Shown here piece after piece: positions 32,931-45,060 of a DNA stretch of 64,000 nt. The translations under genes were made by a program, and so were the position numbers. The DNA lies in contig JALMGJ010000061.1 in NCBI GenBank assembly GCA_023362775.1, positions 258,001-322,000 of the forward strand. Reading direction: 5' to 3'. Under the pieces are notes generated by a model. That model was not told the DNA's origin and did not search any database. It saw nothing but the letters and a program-made list of their open reading frames with translations. The number at the start of each line of letters is the position of its first letter. Position 1 is the stretch's first letter. The DNA comes from Charina bottae. Its lineage: Eukaryota > Chordata > Lepidosauria > Squamata > Charinaidae.

Positions 32931-33370
32931 GACAGACACGTCTGCGTATTGCTTTTAGAGACCAGAAGACGCTTTGCATGATTAGTGTAAAAGGTAGCTA
33001 GCAATCTTCTTGATCAACAGTGGCAATTTATTTTAAAGTGTCCATTTTGCGAGTGTCACAGAGACACTTTTATTTATAATCTTATTTTCAATTTCAACAA
33101 AGACGACTTCACTCATGCTTCATGCTAGCTTTTTTTTTTTTGGTGTGTCTGTTTTTTGGTGTTGTGTGCATTCAGATAATAACCGAGGATAAAAACTACC
33201 CTTTCGCTCTTCTCTCACTCCCCCCTGACAATTCACACCCCCTCGTTGTGGTGTTGACATATGGAAATGATTCAAAATGTAATAGGGCGTAATTAGGAGC
33301 ATTGTGTGGAAGTAACAATTAGTGTCTCTTCCAAGGAGAGTTGTAATCAAAAGACACCAAGAGAAGGAGG
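32931..33370. promoter_or_regulatory. strong candidate conserved non-coding element cluster
   Basis: A long AT-rich island includes GCATGATTAGTG, GATCAACAGTGGCAATTTATTTT, the small palindrome AGTGTC-ACAGA-GACACT (33052-33068), TTTATTTATAATC, GACATATGGAAATG, GGGCGTAATTAGG and GTAACAATTAGTG. A T run near 33131 splits it into two parts. There is no gene-like frame. It may be two neighbouring enhancers. Confidence 0.45.
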
Positions 33371-34259
33371 GAGGAAGGAGAGGGGCAGCCCACAGCAGTT
33401 GGGGGCAAGAGCAGAAGGCGGGTCACCGGGAGTGGTGGCCCTGGCTCCCAAGCTGCCACTAGGGTGGCCCGGGCAGCAGGGATGGCAACGGCTCCGACTG
33501 GAAGCCCCCCCTCGCCCTTTCCCTCCCCCAGGAGGTTTGCGGGGGAGTCCTGCCTGGCTGGGCAGGTGCCTCCCCACAGAGCAACTGGCCAGAAGTCTCC
33601 TGCGCTTGAGGAGCCAGACCCCTGCTCTCCATTCCCGTCACGTGCCACAAGGGGATGCGGCCTGCGTGCTTATTGGCGGCAGGCCCGCGGTGCGTTGTGG
33701 GAGAGCGGTCCGCGGCGATGCCGGCTCGTTCAGGAGCTGCCGTGGGCGTCAAGCGCCGTCTGCCTGACCCCGGCGACCTTGAGGCACGGCTGGCTTCCCT
33801 TTGCCTTTGCTTCTCCTTTGGAAAACAGGCCGGCGCACCTCTCTGTTTTTCTTGGACTTCATGTTTCAGTAAAACAATATTTTGGACAGAAAACCAATTT
33901 TGAAAGCAAAAGATGCTTTCCAGACATTTGCCTGCAAAGGAAGGCCGGAGAAAGAGCCAACAAAGCCCCCCCCCCCTTGAATGTTGTGCTGGAGAAGGAG
34001 AGGGCTCAGAGGCCTCAGGGCCCCTGGAAGAGGCCCCCACCGCGGCCACCCCAAGTGGGTCCTCCTCCCGGCCCCGGAAAGGATGCCCCTGAGGGAGGGA
34101 GGGAGGGAGGGAGGGAGGGGCCTCGCACGAAAGGGGAAGGGGGCCTCCACCCAACCCTTTCCTCTCCTTCCAGCCCCATGATCTCCTTCAGCACGGGTTC
34201 AGCTTCTGGTTCTTCTTTCTTTTTCCTTCTTGCACACCATCCAGAGTCATGTTGTGGGA
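33371..34259. other. GC-rich sequence with a CpG-dense islet
   Basis: The block at 33650-33790 has very frequent CpG and an inverted CCAAT word (TTATTGGCGG, near 33671), which is compatible with a small CpG island. A GGGA run lies at 34091-34120. Long frames on both strands have no domain. Confidence 0.45.
34091..34120 (+). repeat. GGGA microsatellite
   Basis: About seven units of GAGG phase run without interruption. Confidence 0.92.
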
Positions 34260-34649
34260 GTTGGGCGGCCATAAAAGCGCTTTAATAAATGAATCAATTT
34301 AAAATAAATTCATAAAATATTTGGTAAAAGGGTTTTTCCGTGGCTGCTTGGGAGGCTTGCGCAGATCGCTCTCGGGCCCAGGAACCCCATGCTGCGATTC
34401 AGCGGGATTAACCCGCGGAGAATCTGCCCACCCTGTTCTGGCAGCCTGGCCAGCCCAGTCTGGGAAGAAGAACCCCCCCCTGCCACTACCGCCCCCCCAC
34501 AAGGTTTCAGATGTTGGGGAAAGCGCTGCATCCAAGCTTTTGATGGGAATCTGCAGGCGGGTGGGCAGCTCCCCGCTCCCCGTTCCAGGTCCGTTTTTCT
34601 GGCACCAGCGCTGCTTTAGTTCTGGGGGTGGGGCACCAAATGGGCTGCA
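34260..34649. other. small AT patch then GC-rich sequence
   Basis: TTAATAAATGAATCAATTTAAAATAAATTC near 34280-34312 is a short AT patch of unknown role. The remainder is GC-rich and featureless. Confidence 0.4.
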
Positions 34650-34860
34650 CGTTCTGCGTCCTCTGGGTGGTCAGCCGAAGAGGCAGAGAGCGGGCGCGGG
34701 CGGCCTTGCACCCTCTTCTCCGCGGTCCGCGGCCATACACGGAGAAGGCAGTCCGGCAGCGGCCACCTGGCCTCCCACCGCTTTGGCCGGACTGGCACCG
34801 CGGCCTCGGTTTTCGACCCGCTGCTTTCTGCTGAGCTTCCGCGAGGGGGGTGCAGCTCCC
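34650..34860. promoter_or_regulatory. CpG-dense islet
   Basis: About two dozen CpGs occur in about 200 bp, with GCGGGCGCGGGCGG and CCGCGGTCCGCGGCC words, the latter a near-palindrome. It may be a small CpG island. There is no exon evidence. Confidence 0.4.
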
Positions 34861-35199
34861 TCTTAAAGACATTAATTTGCTCCTCCCCGCCTGCCCTCCC
34901 CTCCCCTCCCCTGCCTGCCCAGCTGCCTGAGTTTTCCCATTTGTTTCCTAATGGCCTGCGCGTAATGATTCTGTGATTGTAATGATATATAAAATGCCTA
35001 TCCGGGGAGGGAGACTGCTGTGAAAGCGTAACTGTTGTTGCAGCACCCCACCGACACTTCTGCAGGGAAGGAGGGGGCCCACCGGGGAGGAGCCATCGGG
35101 GACGCAAGCAAAATGGGGCCGGGGGCGCGGGGGGCTACGCCACTGGCCCCATGGGGCGGAAGGGGCAGGCAGTCTCTCCCCTGCCATTGTTTAAGAATT
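34861..35199. other. AT/GC transition sequence
   Basis: CCTAATGGCCTGCGCGTAATG and ATAATGATATATAAAATGCC-like words near 34945-35000 form a possible small regulatory patch. The rest is GC-rich. Confidence 0.35.
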
Positions 35200-35680
35200 C
35201 TGAAGATCTTTCATTCCCATTTAGGGGGACATTTGTGAAGCGTCCTTGTTTGTTGGTTTGTTTTAAAACAACAGCAGCCCTCAAACCAAATGAAATTCTC
35301 TCTCTGACCCGAATCAGCCCAATTCAGTAGGTACAGCTGTTCCCAGCGCTGAAGGGAATACGCTGCAAATATTTTGAAAAGCGTTAAAAATGCAAGGCTT
35401 GTCCGAAGAAAAGCAGCTGCCTTACAAATGAATTTGAAGCCAGGGTATTGAGAGCGTATTGGGGTTCTGCTTTTTCCCTCTTCCGAATTGCTTAGATCTT
35501 AAGTGCTTTTGGACCTATTTCTTTGAAGAAACCCCCCTTTGCCTTTCCTTTCCTTTCCTTTTCTTGTTTAAAAGGAGCCTGTTAAATCCTTACTCCTCCC
35601 TGCTTTGAGAACAAATAGATCTCATCTTCTGGGACCCTTATAAAAACCAAGTTTGCTCCCTGGAAGAGAGGGTGGGTCGA
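35200..35680. other. AT-balanced unique sequence, possible regulatory DNA
   Basis: TTTGTTGGTTTGTTTTAAAAC, GCAAATATTTTGAAAAGCG, CAAATGAATTTGAAGC and a TTTCC pentamer run near 35541-35562 are visible. There is no gene. The texture is less enhancer-like than that of the neighbouring islands. Confidence 0.35.
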
Positions 35681-36405
35681 GGGCCTTGGGAGGGGGACTC
35701 TGGCAGCGGTTTCAGCGGCCTCTCAGCAGGAGGCCCCGCAGAGCCAGCTGGGGAGCAGCACCCAAGGAGATCCGTCACACGCTCAGACGTTTCCTGCCAG
35801 TTCCTACGCAGTGACATTTCATAAAAATAAGTGTTTGTTATTCAGAGTTTTAAAAAAGGGTTTGAGGCTTCAGAATCTGAAATTTAAATATCAAAGGTTG
35901 GCATCCAAACCCACATTTCAAACTTGATTTGACCTGAATGTGCCTTTCCTTGATGGCCGGGAGCGGCTTGCCAAGTCCCCTCTGGCCCCGCCTGCTCCCC
36001 CAACAGGCCCCAGAGGCTGCTTGCTTTCCAGACCCCCCTCTCCTGTGCCCCGCCTCCTCCTCCTCCTTGTTGCCCCCCACCTTGGAGCAGCTGACGCTGT
36101 GCCTCGCATTGTCATGCCATTCCATTTTTCTCCAGAACCCCCGAGCCAGATGACTCATTTTGGAAACCACATGGGAGGTCCTATTTTAAAGTCTCCTCGG
36201 AAGTTTGTTTTTTGCTTCTCAAGTTGAAGAGGACCAGCAAGGCATTATGAAACCCTTTCCAGATTTAAACTGGGGTGAGAGTGAGGAAGGGACATTTTCT
36301 TATTTTACTGTTGATTGAAAGATGCTCTACTGCCAATAAGCGTTTCCATCAAATGGAAGACTTTTGACTCTTGTTGCTTAGTAATTTTGAGGAAGGAAAG
36401 GCGGT
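35681..36405. other. mixed sequence with two AT patches
   Basis: Patches at about 35805-35945 (CATAAAAATAAGTG, GAAATTTAAATATC) and 36225-36400 (TTATTTTACTGTTGATTG, GCTTAGTAATTTTGAGG) may be regulatory. GC-rich sequence separates them. No gene is supported. Confidence 0.35.
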
Positions 36406-38930
36406 GTGGTGGATGACTCCCTTCTTGTCCATGTGGGACTTTGCGGGGGTCTTCAGCTGGGATGGGGACGGGGGTGCCCAGAAATGGTCTTGTCAGGAAG
36501 GAAGGCCAGGTGCCAACAGGTGGGCTTGGCTAGTGACTGTCCTGACTGGCCCAGTCCATTCCACATGACGGGGCAGGGTCTACCGTGGGAACCCCCTGGT
36601 CACGGGGAGTCATGTGAGCGGCGGTTACTTCTTACTCTTCTCCTGCCAGAGAGCCCGGAAGCAACGGTGATGGACACAACTGGGCGCCATGGAAGAAGCA
36701 TTGGCCAAAAGCGAAGGGGAGGGGGCAGAGGCCCGGCCCGTGGGTGGCGCGATCCTGGTCCCTTTCCTAAAACGCCAGCTTTCTTCCAAAAGGCGTTGGG
36801 CTGGTGCCAATGAGCAGCAGGCAAGCTGGAAGGTCTCTCAGGACTGTGCCACCTCAGGGTATGTGGGGGTCCTGTGTGCAAGCAGCCCTCCCAGGCCAGT
36901 TCTGGGCAGTCACTCCGCAGTTCACTCAGTCCCACCAAGTTGAGGACATCCTTGGGTTTCAGCCAGGCGGAGATAGAGAAGAAATGAGGGTCCAACCCTC
37001 CTCCTTCCCTGCCCCTCCTCTTTGAGAGTGCAGGTGTTTCTCTTCCAGATGGGGACCACGCCCCTCCCCAGCAATCTGGAGCCACGTACCAGAGACACGT
37101 GTATATCTCCTCGGGGATGAAGAGAGGCTTGCTTTGCTTCAGGAGGTTCCTGCGGAGCCCTGGAACCAGATCTGCAGAACCACGGAAAAGATCGCCAACC
37201 CCACAGGGCCTCTGCAGACAGTCGTGGCATAAGCCTCCCAACCCCTCGGGTTGTTGCGCAGGATGCAATTCCCACGTGCCTCACGGGAGACAATGGAGAT
37301 GTATCCTCCAAACGTGGGCAGACGCCCATGTTGGAAGGCATAGCTGCGGTCAGCAGCCCTCAGATGCCACCCAACTCCTCCTCCTCCTCCTCCTCCTGGT
37401 ATAGTTCAAGCAGCCCTTTGCTTTCTTTGCTGTCACCAAACTCTTCCCCGCCGCTTTCCTTCCACTGCCCCCACAGAGACAGAACATGGGGTGGCCCGAG
37501 AAGGCTTCCCTTCCAAATGCTTCCAGGTCATGGGACGACCCTGCTGCAGGAAAGTGCTGCTGGCATCTTCTCCCGTGCGACACCAGGAATGGGGCGTCTT
37601 CAGTAGGACGCTGTGCGTATGGGCTCCACGGAGCACAGCGCGCCCTTCCTGGGCACTCTTCGTGGTGCACGTGAGAGCCGGGGGGGGGGGGGAGACCCAC
37701 GGACAGCCACAGATGGGCTCTGCTGGGGAAGGCTGGGTTTTGCCTGTGGACTTGGATCCGAAGATAAGAAGCCGCGACTGTTTTGCATTTCCGGGCTGTC
37801 CAATGGCAGTGGTTGTCTGGGAGAACATTAGAGTGCAGCCATGGCCCCGGAACAATGAAAACTTTAAATAAATTCCAGCTTGCAATGTGTGTAAAAGGTT
37901 CAGCAACGCAGAGTCAAAAATGCACAGCTTCTCCAGCTGAAAAGTCCACGGGAAACAGAGCCTCCTTTGCAGGGTGCCAAGCAAAGCACGGAGGCGGCCG
38001 CTGGGGGAGCATTCATGTTCTACTCAGCAGCATCCTGAGCGTGAACCGAAAAGTCTCCTCCGCTTGGCGCCCGTGTTGGCGTGGAACGGCCCAATGCCAG
38101 GGTGCACCCTGGCGTGGAGGGCGCGTCTCCCCAACGCGGGTATCTGCGCTGCTCCACACGCACACCGCCGCTTTGCTTGAAAGGGGCTGCGCCTGCAGAG
38201 GGCATCCGCAGGGGCAACCTCCTGAAGTGCCAGCCGCATTAAAGTCACAATCGCAGGCCCCCGCTGGTCTTTCTCACAGCTGGGAAAACAATCGCCTCCA
38301 GCCAAAGGTTTGGTTTCCCAAGTTGTTCATTTTCAAACAGGCAGCAAGTGCTGTGCGCACAGCGAGGGACAGAATTGCTGAAACGCCCCCCCATGGCAAT
38401 ATCATGCAATTCACAAAACAAGGCACTTCTTCCCCCACTTCCACCCCCCTTTCTCAGGCTGCCTCGCATTTTGGAAACCCGGGAATCGCACAGTGCCACT
38501 GGAGGCAGCTCCGCTGGCGCCCAGGCGGAGTTCTCCGAAGGGGAAAAGCTCTGCCCTTCGCTTGCCTGGCTGGGGCACGAGGAGGGGGCGCCTGGAATCC
38601 TCCCTCCGGTTTAGGGACAGAGAGGCCCCCGCGCGGGGCGTGGGGCCTCTGATGTCTTTGGAGAGAAGAGACCCCTGAGAAGGACGGGCGGACCGGGCCA
38701 CGTGCACGCCCCTTTCTCCCAGGAAGTTCCAAGGGGCAACAACCAGGGCAACTTGGCTGGTGCCCTTCTCCCCCCACCCCCCACCCCCGAAGGAAATGGA
38801 GGAAGCAAATGGTGGGGAAATTTCCAAAAGATGGCGGAGAAGCTTCACTGTCCTGAATCGTGGGGGCTGCCTGACCACTGTGGCCCCTTTCCTTCCAAAG
38901 CAGCACCTCCCACGTGTCCTTCCACAAAAG
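36406..38930. other. GC-rich non-coding sequence
   Basis: This is one of the longest blocks without an AT island. Frames up to 289 codons (37783-38652, plus) overlap minus frames and have no domain. A CTC run at about 37376-37397, a G run near 37680-37692 and CpG-rich patches at 38030-38130 are the only notable items. Confidence 0.5.
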
Positions 38931-39309
38931 TGCATGGATACTTTTGAATTCTGTCCTTTTTCCAGGGTGATTGTCATCAAGCCCTCAGAGCAGATCAACA
39001 TGATTGATCTGGGGAGCTTCTGCTAATGGAGGGGGGAACTGCTTCCGCTGCTTGGCGCTGGGGACCGTGGGGAGGGGAGATCCAAGGACTGCAGCAGCCA
39101 TGCCTTGCAAGCTCCCCCAGGAAAGAAGCGGGGGAGGACAGGCTCCCATGCCTCTTCTGACCTGGCCGGCTGGTCCCTCTGCCACCCCCCCCCACTGAAG
39201 AGGAGCAGGAGAGGCGCAGAGGCGAGCGCCCCTCCCTGCTCTTATTTGTCCTGCAACAGCTTGAAACCAAGCAGGGTTAATGGCTCTCTGCATGTCCTGG
39301 CGAGATGAA
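38931..39309. other. non-coding sequence, small AT patch then GC-rich
   Basis: A patch with GAATTCTGTCC and CAACATGATTGATCTGG lies at 38940-39010. The rest is GC-rich without features. Confidence 0.35.
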
Positions 39310-39660
39310 ACTACCATTGGGAGACCCAGGACAATTTTTATATAGGATTAGAAAACAAAAAATCAATATTTAATTATCTGTAAGCGTTGTGTGTCACTGC
39401 ATCTTTAGCTCACTAAGTGTAAGCCGTCTGCTGCCGCTGCAAACAAAGTGAGGCACTCTGGCTGCGCCCCCCCCCCCCCCCGCCTTTACGGCCCTGCAGT
39501 AAAGAGGGCGCATTATCACTCTGGCCACACGGGCAGGGTTATTTATCTTTACAATCTCTATTTACCTATATTTATGGGTGATATCTTCTGGATATTATAC
39601 GGCCAGGTTAACTTTAACAGGATTCATTAACAGGGAGCGTAGAACTTTGGCGCATCTGCT
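39310..39660. promoter_or_regulatory. strong candidate conserved non-coding element pair
   Basis: Two AT-rich parts flank a 15-nt C run (39467-39481). The first has ATTTTTATATAGG, ATCAATATTTAATTATC and GCTCACTAAGTG. The second has GCATTATCACTC, GTTATTTATCTTTACAATC, CCTATATTTATGGGTG and GATTCATTAACAGG. GATA-like, MEF2-like and homeodomain words are dense. This is among the best enhancer candidates in the window. Confidence 0.48.
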
Positions 39661-40789
39661 TCGGAGAGGGAGCCGCGGCTGGGCAGTTTCTGAGCTGGGG
39701 GCCCTTTCGGCCAGCCCGGCCGGCCGGCTGCTCCAACCGAGCCCGGTCCAGGGTCAGGGCCTCAGCCGGCCGACCCCAGGGAGTCCGTCACCCCCCTGGG
39801 CCCTGCCCCGGGCTGTGTGGGGCCGTTCCCTGCCCCTCCTCTGAGCCCCCCGCCCTGCTCCCCCTCTTTCCACAGGGCCCAGAAACAGCCCAAAATGTGC
39901 GGGGCAGTGGTGTCCTGGGCAGCCCCGTGAGTTGTGGCCACAGCAGAGAAGGGCGGCCTCGGGCAGTTGTTGACCAGAAGAGCGAGAAGGGTCAATCTCT
40001 CCTGGAAGAGGGGCATCTTGGCAGCAGCAGCAGCTATCGCAGCTGTAACCCAACACGTTGCTGGAGGCGGGGTGTGTGTGCGTGTGTGTGTCTGACCGTC
40101 TTCTGCAGATGGCCTCACGTTTATCTTAGCCGGGGAATGAGTGACCTCAAGGACACGGGGGTCAGCGAGAGAGAAGCCTGGCTCGCCGCCCCACTCTTCG
40201 GTCCCGCTGCAGATGTTCAGACCGAACAAGCCCCGTGAGCAAAGCTTGTCCAGTGGTGTGTCTGTGGGGGGAGCCTGGGGCCGGGCCTGGCCAGGCCTCT
40301 CTCCCATAACCCGGGACCTCGAGGGCTCCTGGCGAAAGGGGGGGGGCGCAAGAGGCCAGAGCGAGTCCTGGCTCCTATTCCAGACGCCTGCTCTTGCCAA
40401 ACGTGGTGCTGGTTCTGCTCAGGCGATCTGGAAGATCCAGGGTGGTGGAGGAAGAAGAGAAGGGTGGTTTCCGATGCTAGTGCAGCCGGGGATGCCCCTT
40501 CCTGCTGGCGAATGTGCCAACTGGAGCTGGGGAGTATGGGTGCTGTTGCTGGCACGCTGGCCTGATGGTTCCAGCATCCCAGGAGAAGGAAGGAAGCGGG
40601 GCTCCGGCCTCGGCTCACCCCTGCCCCTGGGTCTCCCTGGTCTGGGCTGCTGCTTCTCCCTGGGGCTGGGGGTGGGGCTGATGGCCGGGAGCAAAGGAAG
40701 CGACCCCAGAGTGGCCGCGGCTGCCCTTGTTGCAGATCTTTGGGGCAGAGAGGCACCTGTGTTGCCAAGTAGGTAAATTCCGAAACAGA
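39661..40789. other. GC-rich non-coding sequence
   Basis: GGCCGGCCGG-type words near 39718 and long featureless frames are seen. A short GT run lies near 40075-40091. No gene is supported. Confidence 0.5.
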
Positions 40790-41200
40790 TGACAAATGGC
40801 GGAAGCTCTTTTCCTCCCCCTAGGCAATTAGGAGGCCTCTTTTGCTGCAGTCGTTAATTTTTTTACAAGCCGCCCAACTCTCACCGTTTCTCCACAGTTA
40901 ATAATGACTCACAGCCACTTACCCCATAAATAAGTTTCCGAGTCTTCTGCAGAGGCGCAGGGGCTGCTGAAGGAGGGAAGTGGAACAGCAGGGCTTTGCA
41001 CGGTTAATTGACTTAATTGCTGTTAGCTGGGCTATTAGGACACTCGATCCACCCCAGTGACCACAAGCCTTCCTTAACGGGGTTCGTCTTCTTTGGATGC
41101 CAGGCTCCTGGTACCCTTACGGGGGAGATCTCCACTTGCTGATTGCCTCATGAATATCTAATTGGAGGCCGGGGCGAAACCAAGCAGCAAGCGGGCATTA
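40790..41200. promoter_or_regulatory. strong candidate conserved non-coding element
   Basis: The block includes AGGCAATTAGG, GTCGTTAATTTTTTTAC, GTTAATAATGACTCAC with a consensus AP-1 site TGACTCA at 40905-40911, CCATAAATAAG, GGTTAATTGACTTAATTGC, GGGCTATTAGG and CATGAATATCTAATTGG. Homeodomain-like words repeat at short intervals across about 400 bp. The function is inferred. Confidence 0.46.
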
Positions 41201-41640
41201 ATAACCAGCCAATTTGCCACTGACTCGGAGTCCCTCAGGGAGCTTCCACTTCTTCGAGGGTCTTGCAGGGCACAAGGCATTACCCGCTGCCCAGCCCTGC
41301 CCCCTGACACGGAGGGGCTTCCCTGGTGCCCAGGTGGGCAGGGGCGGGAAGCTGGAAGCTCCAGGCCATGGATCCTTGGCGGCCCATCCGGGGAGGAGAG
41401 GCTCCGGGAAGGAGGCCTGAGGCCAGGGCACAAACCTCAAGTGGCGAGGCTCTTCAACAAGCAGGGGCAGAAGATCCCTCTCAGCCGTGCCAGCGAGGAT
41501 GATTCTTGGGTATTAACATGGTTCAGGTTCCCAAGTCGGAGCTCATGGGATGAAGCGGTCCCGGTCCCTCTCACCTGCCCCTTCTGGATGGCAGCGGGGC
41601 AGAGCCGTCTTATTTGCTGGCCCTCCTGAAACTTCATCTC
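41201..41640. other. GC-rich non-coding sequence
   Basis: No gene or repeat family is recognised. Confidence 0.45.
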
Positions 41641-42030
41641 CTGCCTTTATGAATTCTATTCTCCTTTCTTCTCCTTTCAAAGTAGATAGCTGGTTGCTTG
41701 AGGAACAGTGACTTCAAGAGAAAGTGTGTTGGGCAGTGAACATGCCAATGGATGGATCCAGTAAATGTCCATGTGTTTTTCTTTCAACTACAGATCAATA
41801 CAGAGGTAGTCCTGTTGGTCGGAGGCTTGCAGGCTAAATCCTACGAAAAGTCTTTGGTCTAAAGAAGAAAAGGGACATTATAGCAGCCTCCCAGTCCCTG
41901 AAGGGCTGCCTGCCCAAGGGAAGAGGAGGAGGGTTCATTCTGCAAAGCTCCGGAGGGCAGGACAAGAATCCACAGGTGGAAGAGCCACATTGGAAGTAAG
42001 GAGGAATGTCCAGGTGGCCTGAGCATTCCA
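41641..42030. other. mixed sequence, possibly containing an old repeat
   Basis: AATTCTATTCTCC and AGTAGATAGCTGG mark an AT-balanced patch. The stretch at 41795-41870 (GAGGTAGTCCTGTTGGTCGG and following) vaguely recalls a reptile interspersed repeat, but the match is too weak to name. Confidence 0.3.
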
Positions 42031-42090
42031 GCCCTGGCCAGGGGGTTGGACTAGAAGACCTCCAAGGTCCCGCCCAACCCGAGAATGCTG
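42031..42090 (+). mobile_element. CR1-type LINE 3' tail
   Basis: GGGGGTTGGACTAGAAGACC followed by TCCAAGGTCCCGCCCAACCC matches the familiar 3'-UTR signature of amniote CR1 elements (GGTTGGACTAGATGACC...GGTCCC..CCAAC). Only the tail of about 60 bp is recognisable. It is an old, inactive copy. Confidence 0.72.
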
Positions 42091-43680
42091 GGTATGAGCG
42101 GGACACCGCCACAGAGCCTGTGACTGCGTCCCCTCCGCACTAAACCACCAGGCAGCCAGCAAGGGAGGCAGCACATCCCTGCTCCAGCTGTTGCCTCCCA
42201 CAGCAGCTTCCACCTCCTCAATAGGAAGCTTCTCCAGATGAGCAGTTTCTTTTCTTTTCGAAAAAGTATTTCGGCGTGCATCAGAATTTCTATTTTTGGA
42301 ACGAACTATTTCCAGACAGATCGAATTTTCTACCAGGGAAAGAAGGAGAAGTTGTGATTTTATTTTCAGGGCAATGCTAAGAAGAGAAAACAGAGGCTGA
42401 GGAATGAGGGGGGGGGGCTCAAATGGAGCACCTTTCTTCAGAGAATCCAAAGAAGGGGGAAAGCCTCAGGGGTGAGAACTTTTTTCCAGTGGGGGTGAAG
42501 GGGTGGGTTTAGAATTAGAATATGAGGCACAAAGTCCTTCTCCGCATGGCTTTGATTTTTCAAAATAGAACTTTTAAGGATCAGTTGCATGGAAGCACCC
42601 ACTGCTCCCTCTGCAGGCCGGGAGCGCAAACGGCTTCCCTGGGCCTCCCTTGGCTCTGAATGGCTCAGAACGGAAGGGGGATTAATGCCAGACCCCCTCC
42701 AACGCCTGCTTGCTCTGCACGCTCATGCGGAAGCCCCCCTTTCCATTTTGGGGGGTGGCTGTGCAAAGACAAGGCTGGGGGTGGGGCGAGCCCTGGCCCC
42801 AGTGGCCTGGCCACGGCACTGTCCTGGGGCGCATCCTCCAAAGGGGGGTTCACTCTCCAAATGCCACCAAGAGGCAACCAGGAGTGGAAAGAAAGAGAGG
42901 AAGGGGCAAAGGGCATCTGGTGCAGCAGCTGAGGAGCCGGGGGTTAGGAACCAATAGCGCAACGAGCAGAACAAATGTGGGACCAATCCCCCCACCCAGA
43001 TTTCTATTTGCAGCCCTTGGTCTGCCAGGGCTCCCCACGGAGGACAGCTGCACAGAGGCCCTTGGGGCAGCGGGCCCAATTCTCTGGGTTTCCACGACAC
43101 CCCGAACCACCCGAGGGGGATTCGCACAAGACACGCAGCGAAGACACGGCTGGCAAGTGGGTGTCGCGCTCTGCTCTCCGAGCGGGCAGTGAGGGCCTTG
43201 GGTGGATCAGGGAGAACAAGCAGGGGAGGCTGGCACTGCGTCGTCCCCCGCCAACTCACCAGGCGCAGTGTCGAAAGAGTCGCAAGGCGCGGGGCTCTTC
43301 CTCCCCCCCTTAAGAGGCTTAAGCGGTGCCTTAAGAGGTGCCCTTCGGGGCTTCGCCCCCTTTCCCTGCCCCGGCCTCGGTCCCCTGCTGCTTTGCCCCC
43401 CGTTGAACCAGGGAAGCGACCCCAGCGTTTCCTCGACGTGGCTTCCACGGACAGGCCTTTTCCATCGGCCCCTCTTGGGGTGTCCCCTTGCTGAAAGAGG
43501 GGGCGACTCTGCAGCGTGGCTGGTCGAGAAGCAGCTCACGGCAGAGCAGCCTCAGCAGGGAGAAGGGTGCAGGTGCGGGCAGAGAAGAGAAGGGCAACTG
43601 CAGAAGCTCTCTGGGCGGTTTTTTGGGGGGGTTGATTCCCCGTGGCGTGGGATTTCTGGGCTTTGCTTGGATTCGTCTGA
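42091..43680. other. GC/CpG-rich non-coding sequence
   Basis: An AT patch at 42230-42330 (GAAAAAGTATTTCGG, GGAACGAACTATTTCC) may be regulatory. CpG density is raised at 43240-43460. Frames on both strands are long but domain-free. Confidence 0.42.
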
Positions 43681-43935
43681 GTTCTGCCAATTAATCAAGG
43701 ATAAGCCTGAAATTAGTGCGGCATTAAGTCTGACTTAGGCTTCTTTGTTTTAAAACAACCTTGCTTTTGTATAATCAACTTTGCGCTGTACTTGTTCCTT
43801 GCTGGCTGTTTTTGTGCACTGCATACATGCAAAATCAATGCTGAAGGAAGAGGCTTGGGTAATGGGGGGGTGGGGTTAGCTTCCTGCACCTTAAAAACTG
43901 GCTGGTCCTACAAATAGTCGGGACGGGGCCGTGAT
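43681..43935. promoter_or_regulatory. candidate regulatory island
   Basis: CCAATTAATCAAGG, CTGAAATTAGTGC, GCATTAAGTCTG and GTATAATCAAC lie together. The sequence is unique and AT-balanced. The call is inferred. Confidence 0.33.
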
Positions 43936-44810
43936 TCCCAGGTAAACGCAACAAACTGCTCTAAGAGAGCCGCACTCACCTGTCCAAATCCCGGATCTCA
44001 GCAACTCTGCCTGTGGTGATTGCCCACAGCAGTTGGGCCCGGGCACCTTGGCCAGCGTGACTGAGAATCAGAACAGGGGGTGCTTCCTGCCCGGAGGGGC
44101 CCCGGGGCTAAAGCAAGAGAGCTGGAGACCAGGAGGCGCTTTTCCTTGGGGGCCTGGAAGTGGCCCCCCCAGCCATGGATGGGATTTCCCCCTCAGCCCG
44201 TGGTCCTTCAATCATTCCCACGTGTCCAGGCAGGTGGCATTTTTAATGGTTTTTGGTTGGGGGGAGGAGAGAATATCTAACTCCCTGGTCCTGTTCCACA
44301 ACACGTTTCTCTCTCTGGTGTCTCCCCCCTCGGGATCCAGCCCACTTGGTCATCCAGGCGAGTCCCTTCTTGGGTGCAAGGGAGACAGGCCTCCAGAGAA
44401 CCAAGAAGCCACAGGGAGGCTTAGAATAGCCAGTTCTGGCTATTTGGGTATTTAGTCCTCAACGGGAGGGGCTGCCAGCTGATTGCCCAGGTATCTGCTG
44501 ATGGGTACATGGAGGCACAGCAGGGAGTGATCCTGGTGGGAGGCGCAGCCCTTTCCTGCCCACCCTGGCTGAAGGAAGAGGCCTAGAAAACGTGAGACAA
44601 GGGGTCAGAGTAGGAGAAGATTACACCAGAGCAGGTTTGGGGTCCTCCAGCAGACCACCTTGGAGAGAAGCCCTCTGCTGCTTCCTCCCGCTTCACCATA
44701 CGTTTAGCAGCTGGGTCAGCTTGTGCAGTCAAGGAAGGCCCAAGACGGATGTGATGGAGTTTGATTTACCAGGAACAGCTACGGGATCAAGACCACCTCT
44801 CTCCACAGCA
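43936..44810. other. GC-moderate non-coding sequence
   Basis: No gene or recognised repeat is present. Confidence 0.45.
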
Positions 44811-45060
44811 ATTGGTCAGTGATGGATGCACTCTCAATTTATTGGCGAATTACGTTTGCAGCACATTGCCCCGACGTTCTTTAGTTGAAGCAAAATGGAA
44901 GGGACTTGGACTAAGTTAAAGATACCGATGAGGTTGTTTGAGTGCGGCTGTTTCTCTGCAAGTGCACTTTTCACACTCAGTTCTAGGGTAACTGTCCTTC
45001 TCCAGGATCACACTCTGGAGTAAATCTGTCAGGGCATTTAATTCCTCAGGCCACGTGGCA
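44811..45060. other. AT-balanced unique sequence, possibly regulatory
   Basis: CAATTTATTGGCGAATTACG and GTTAAAGATACCGATGAGG stand out. No gene is present. The regulatory role is uncertain. Confidence 0.3.

Noticed and set aside
41795..41870. Reptile interspersed repeat resembling a GTAGCCGTGTTGGTC-type element
   Set aside because: Similarity is limited to about 15 bp with mismatches, too little to annotate as a mobile element.
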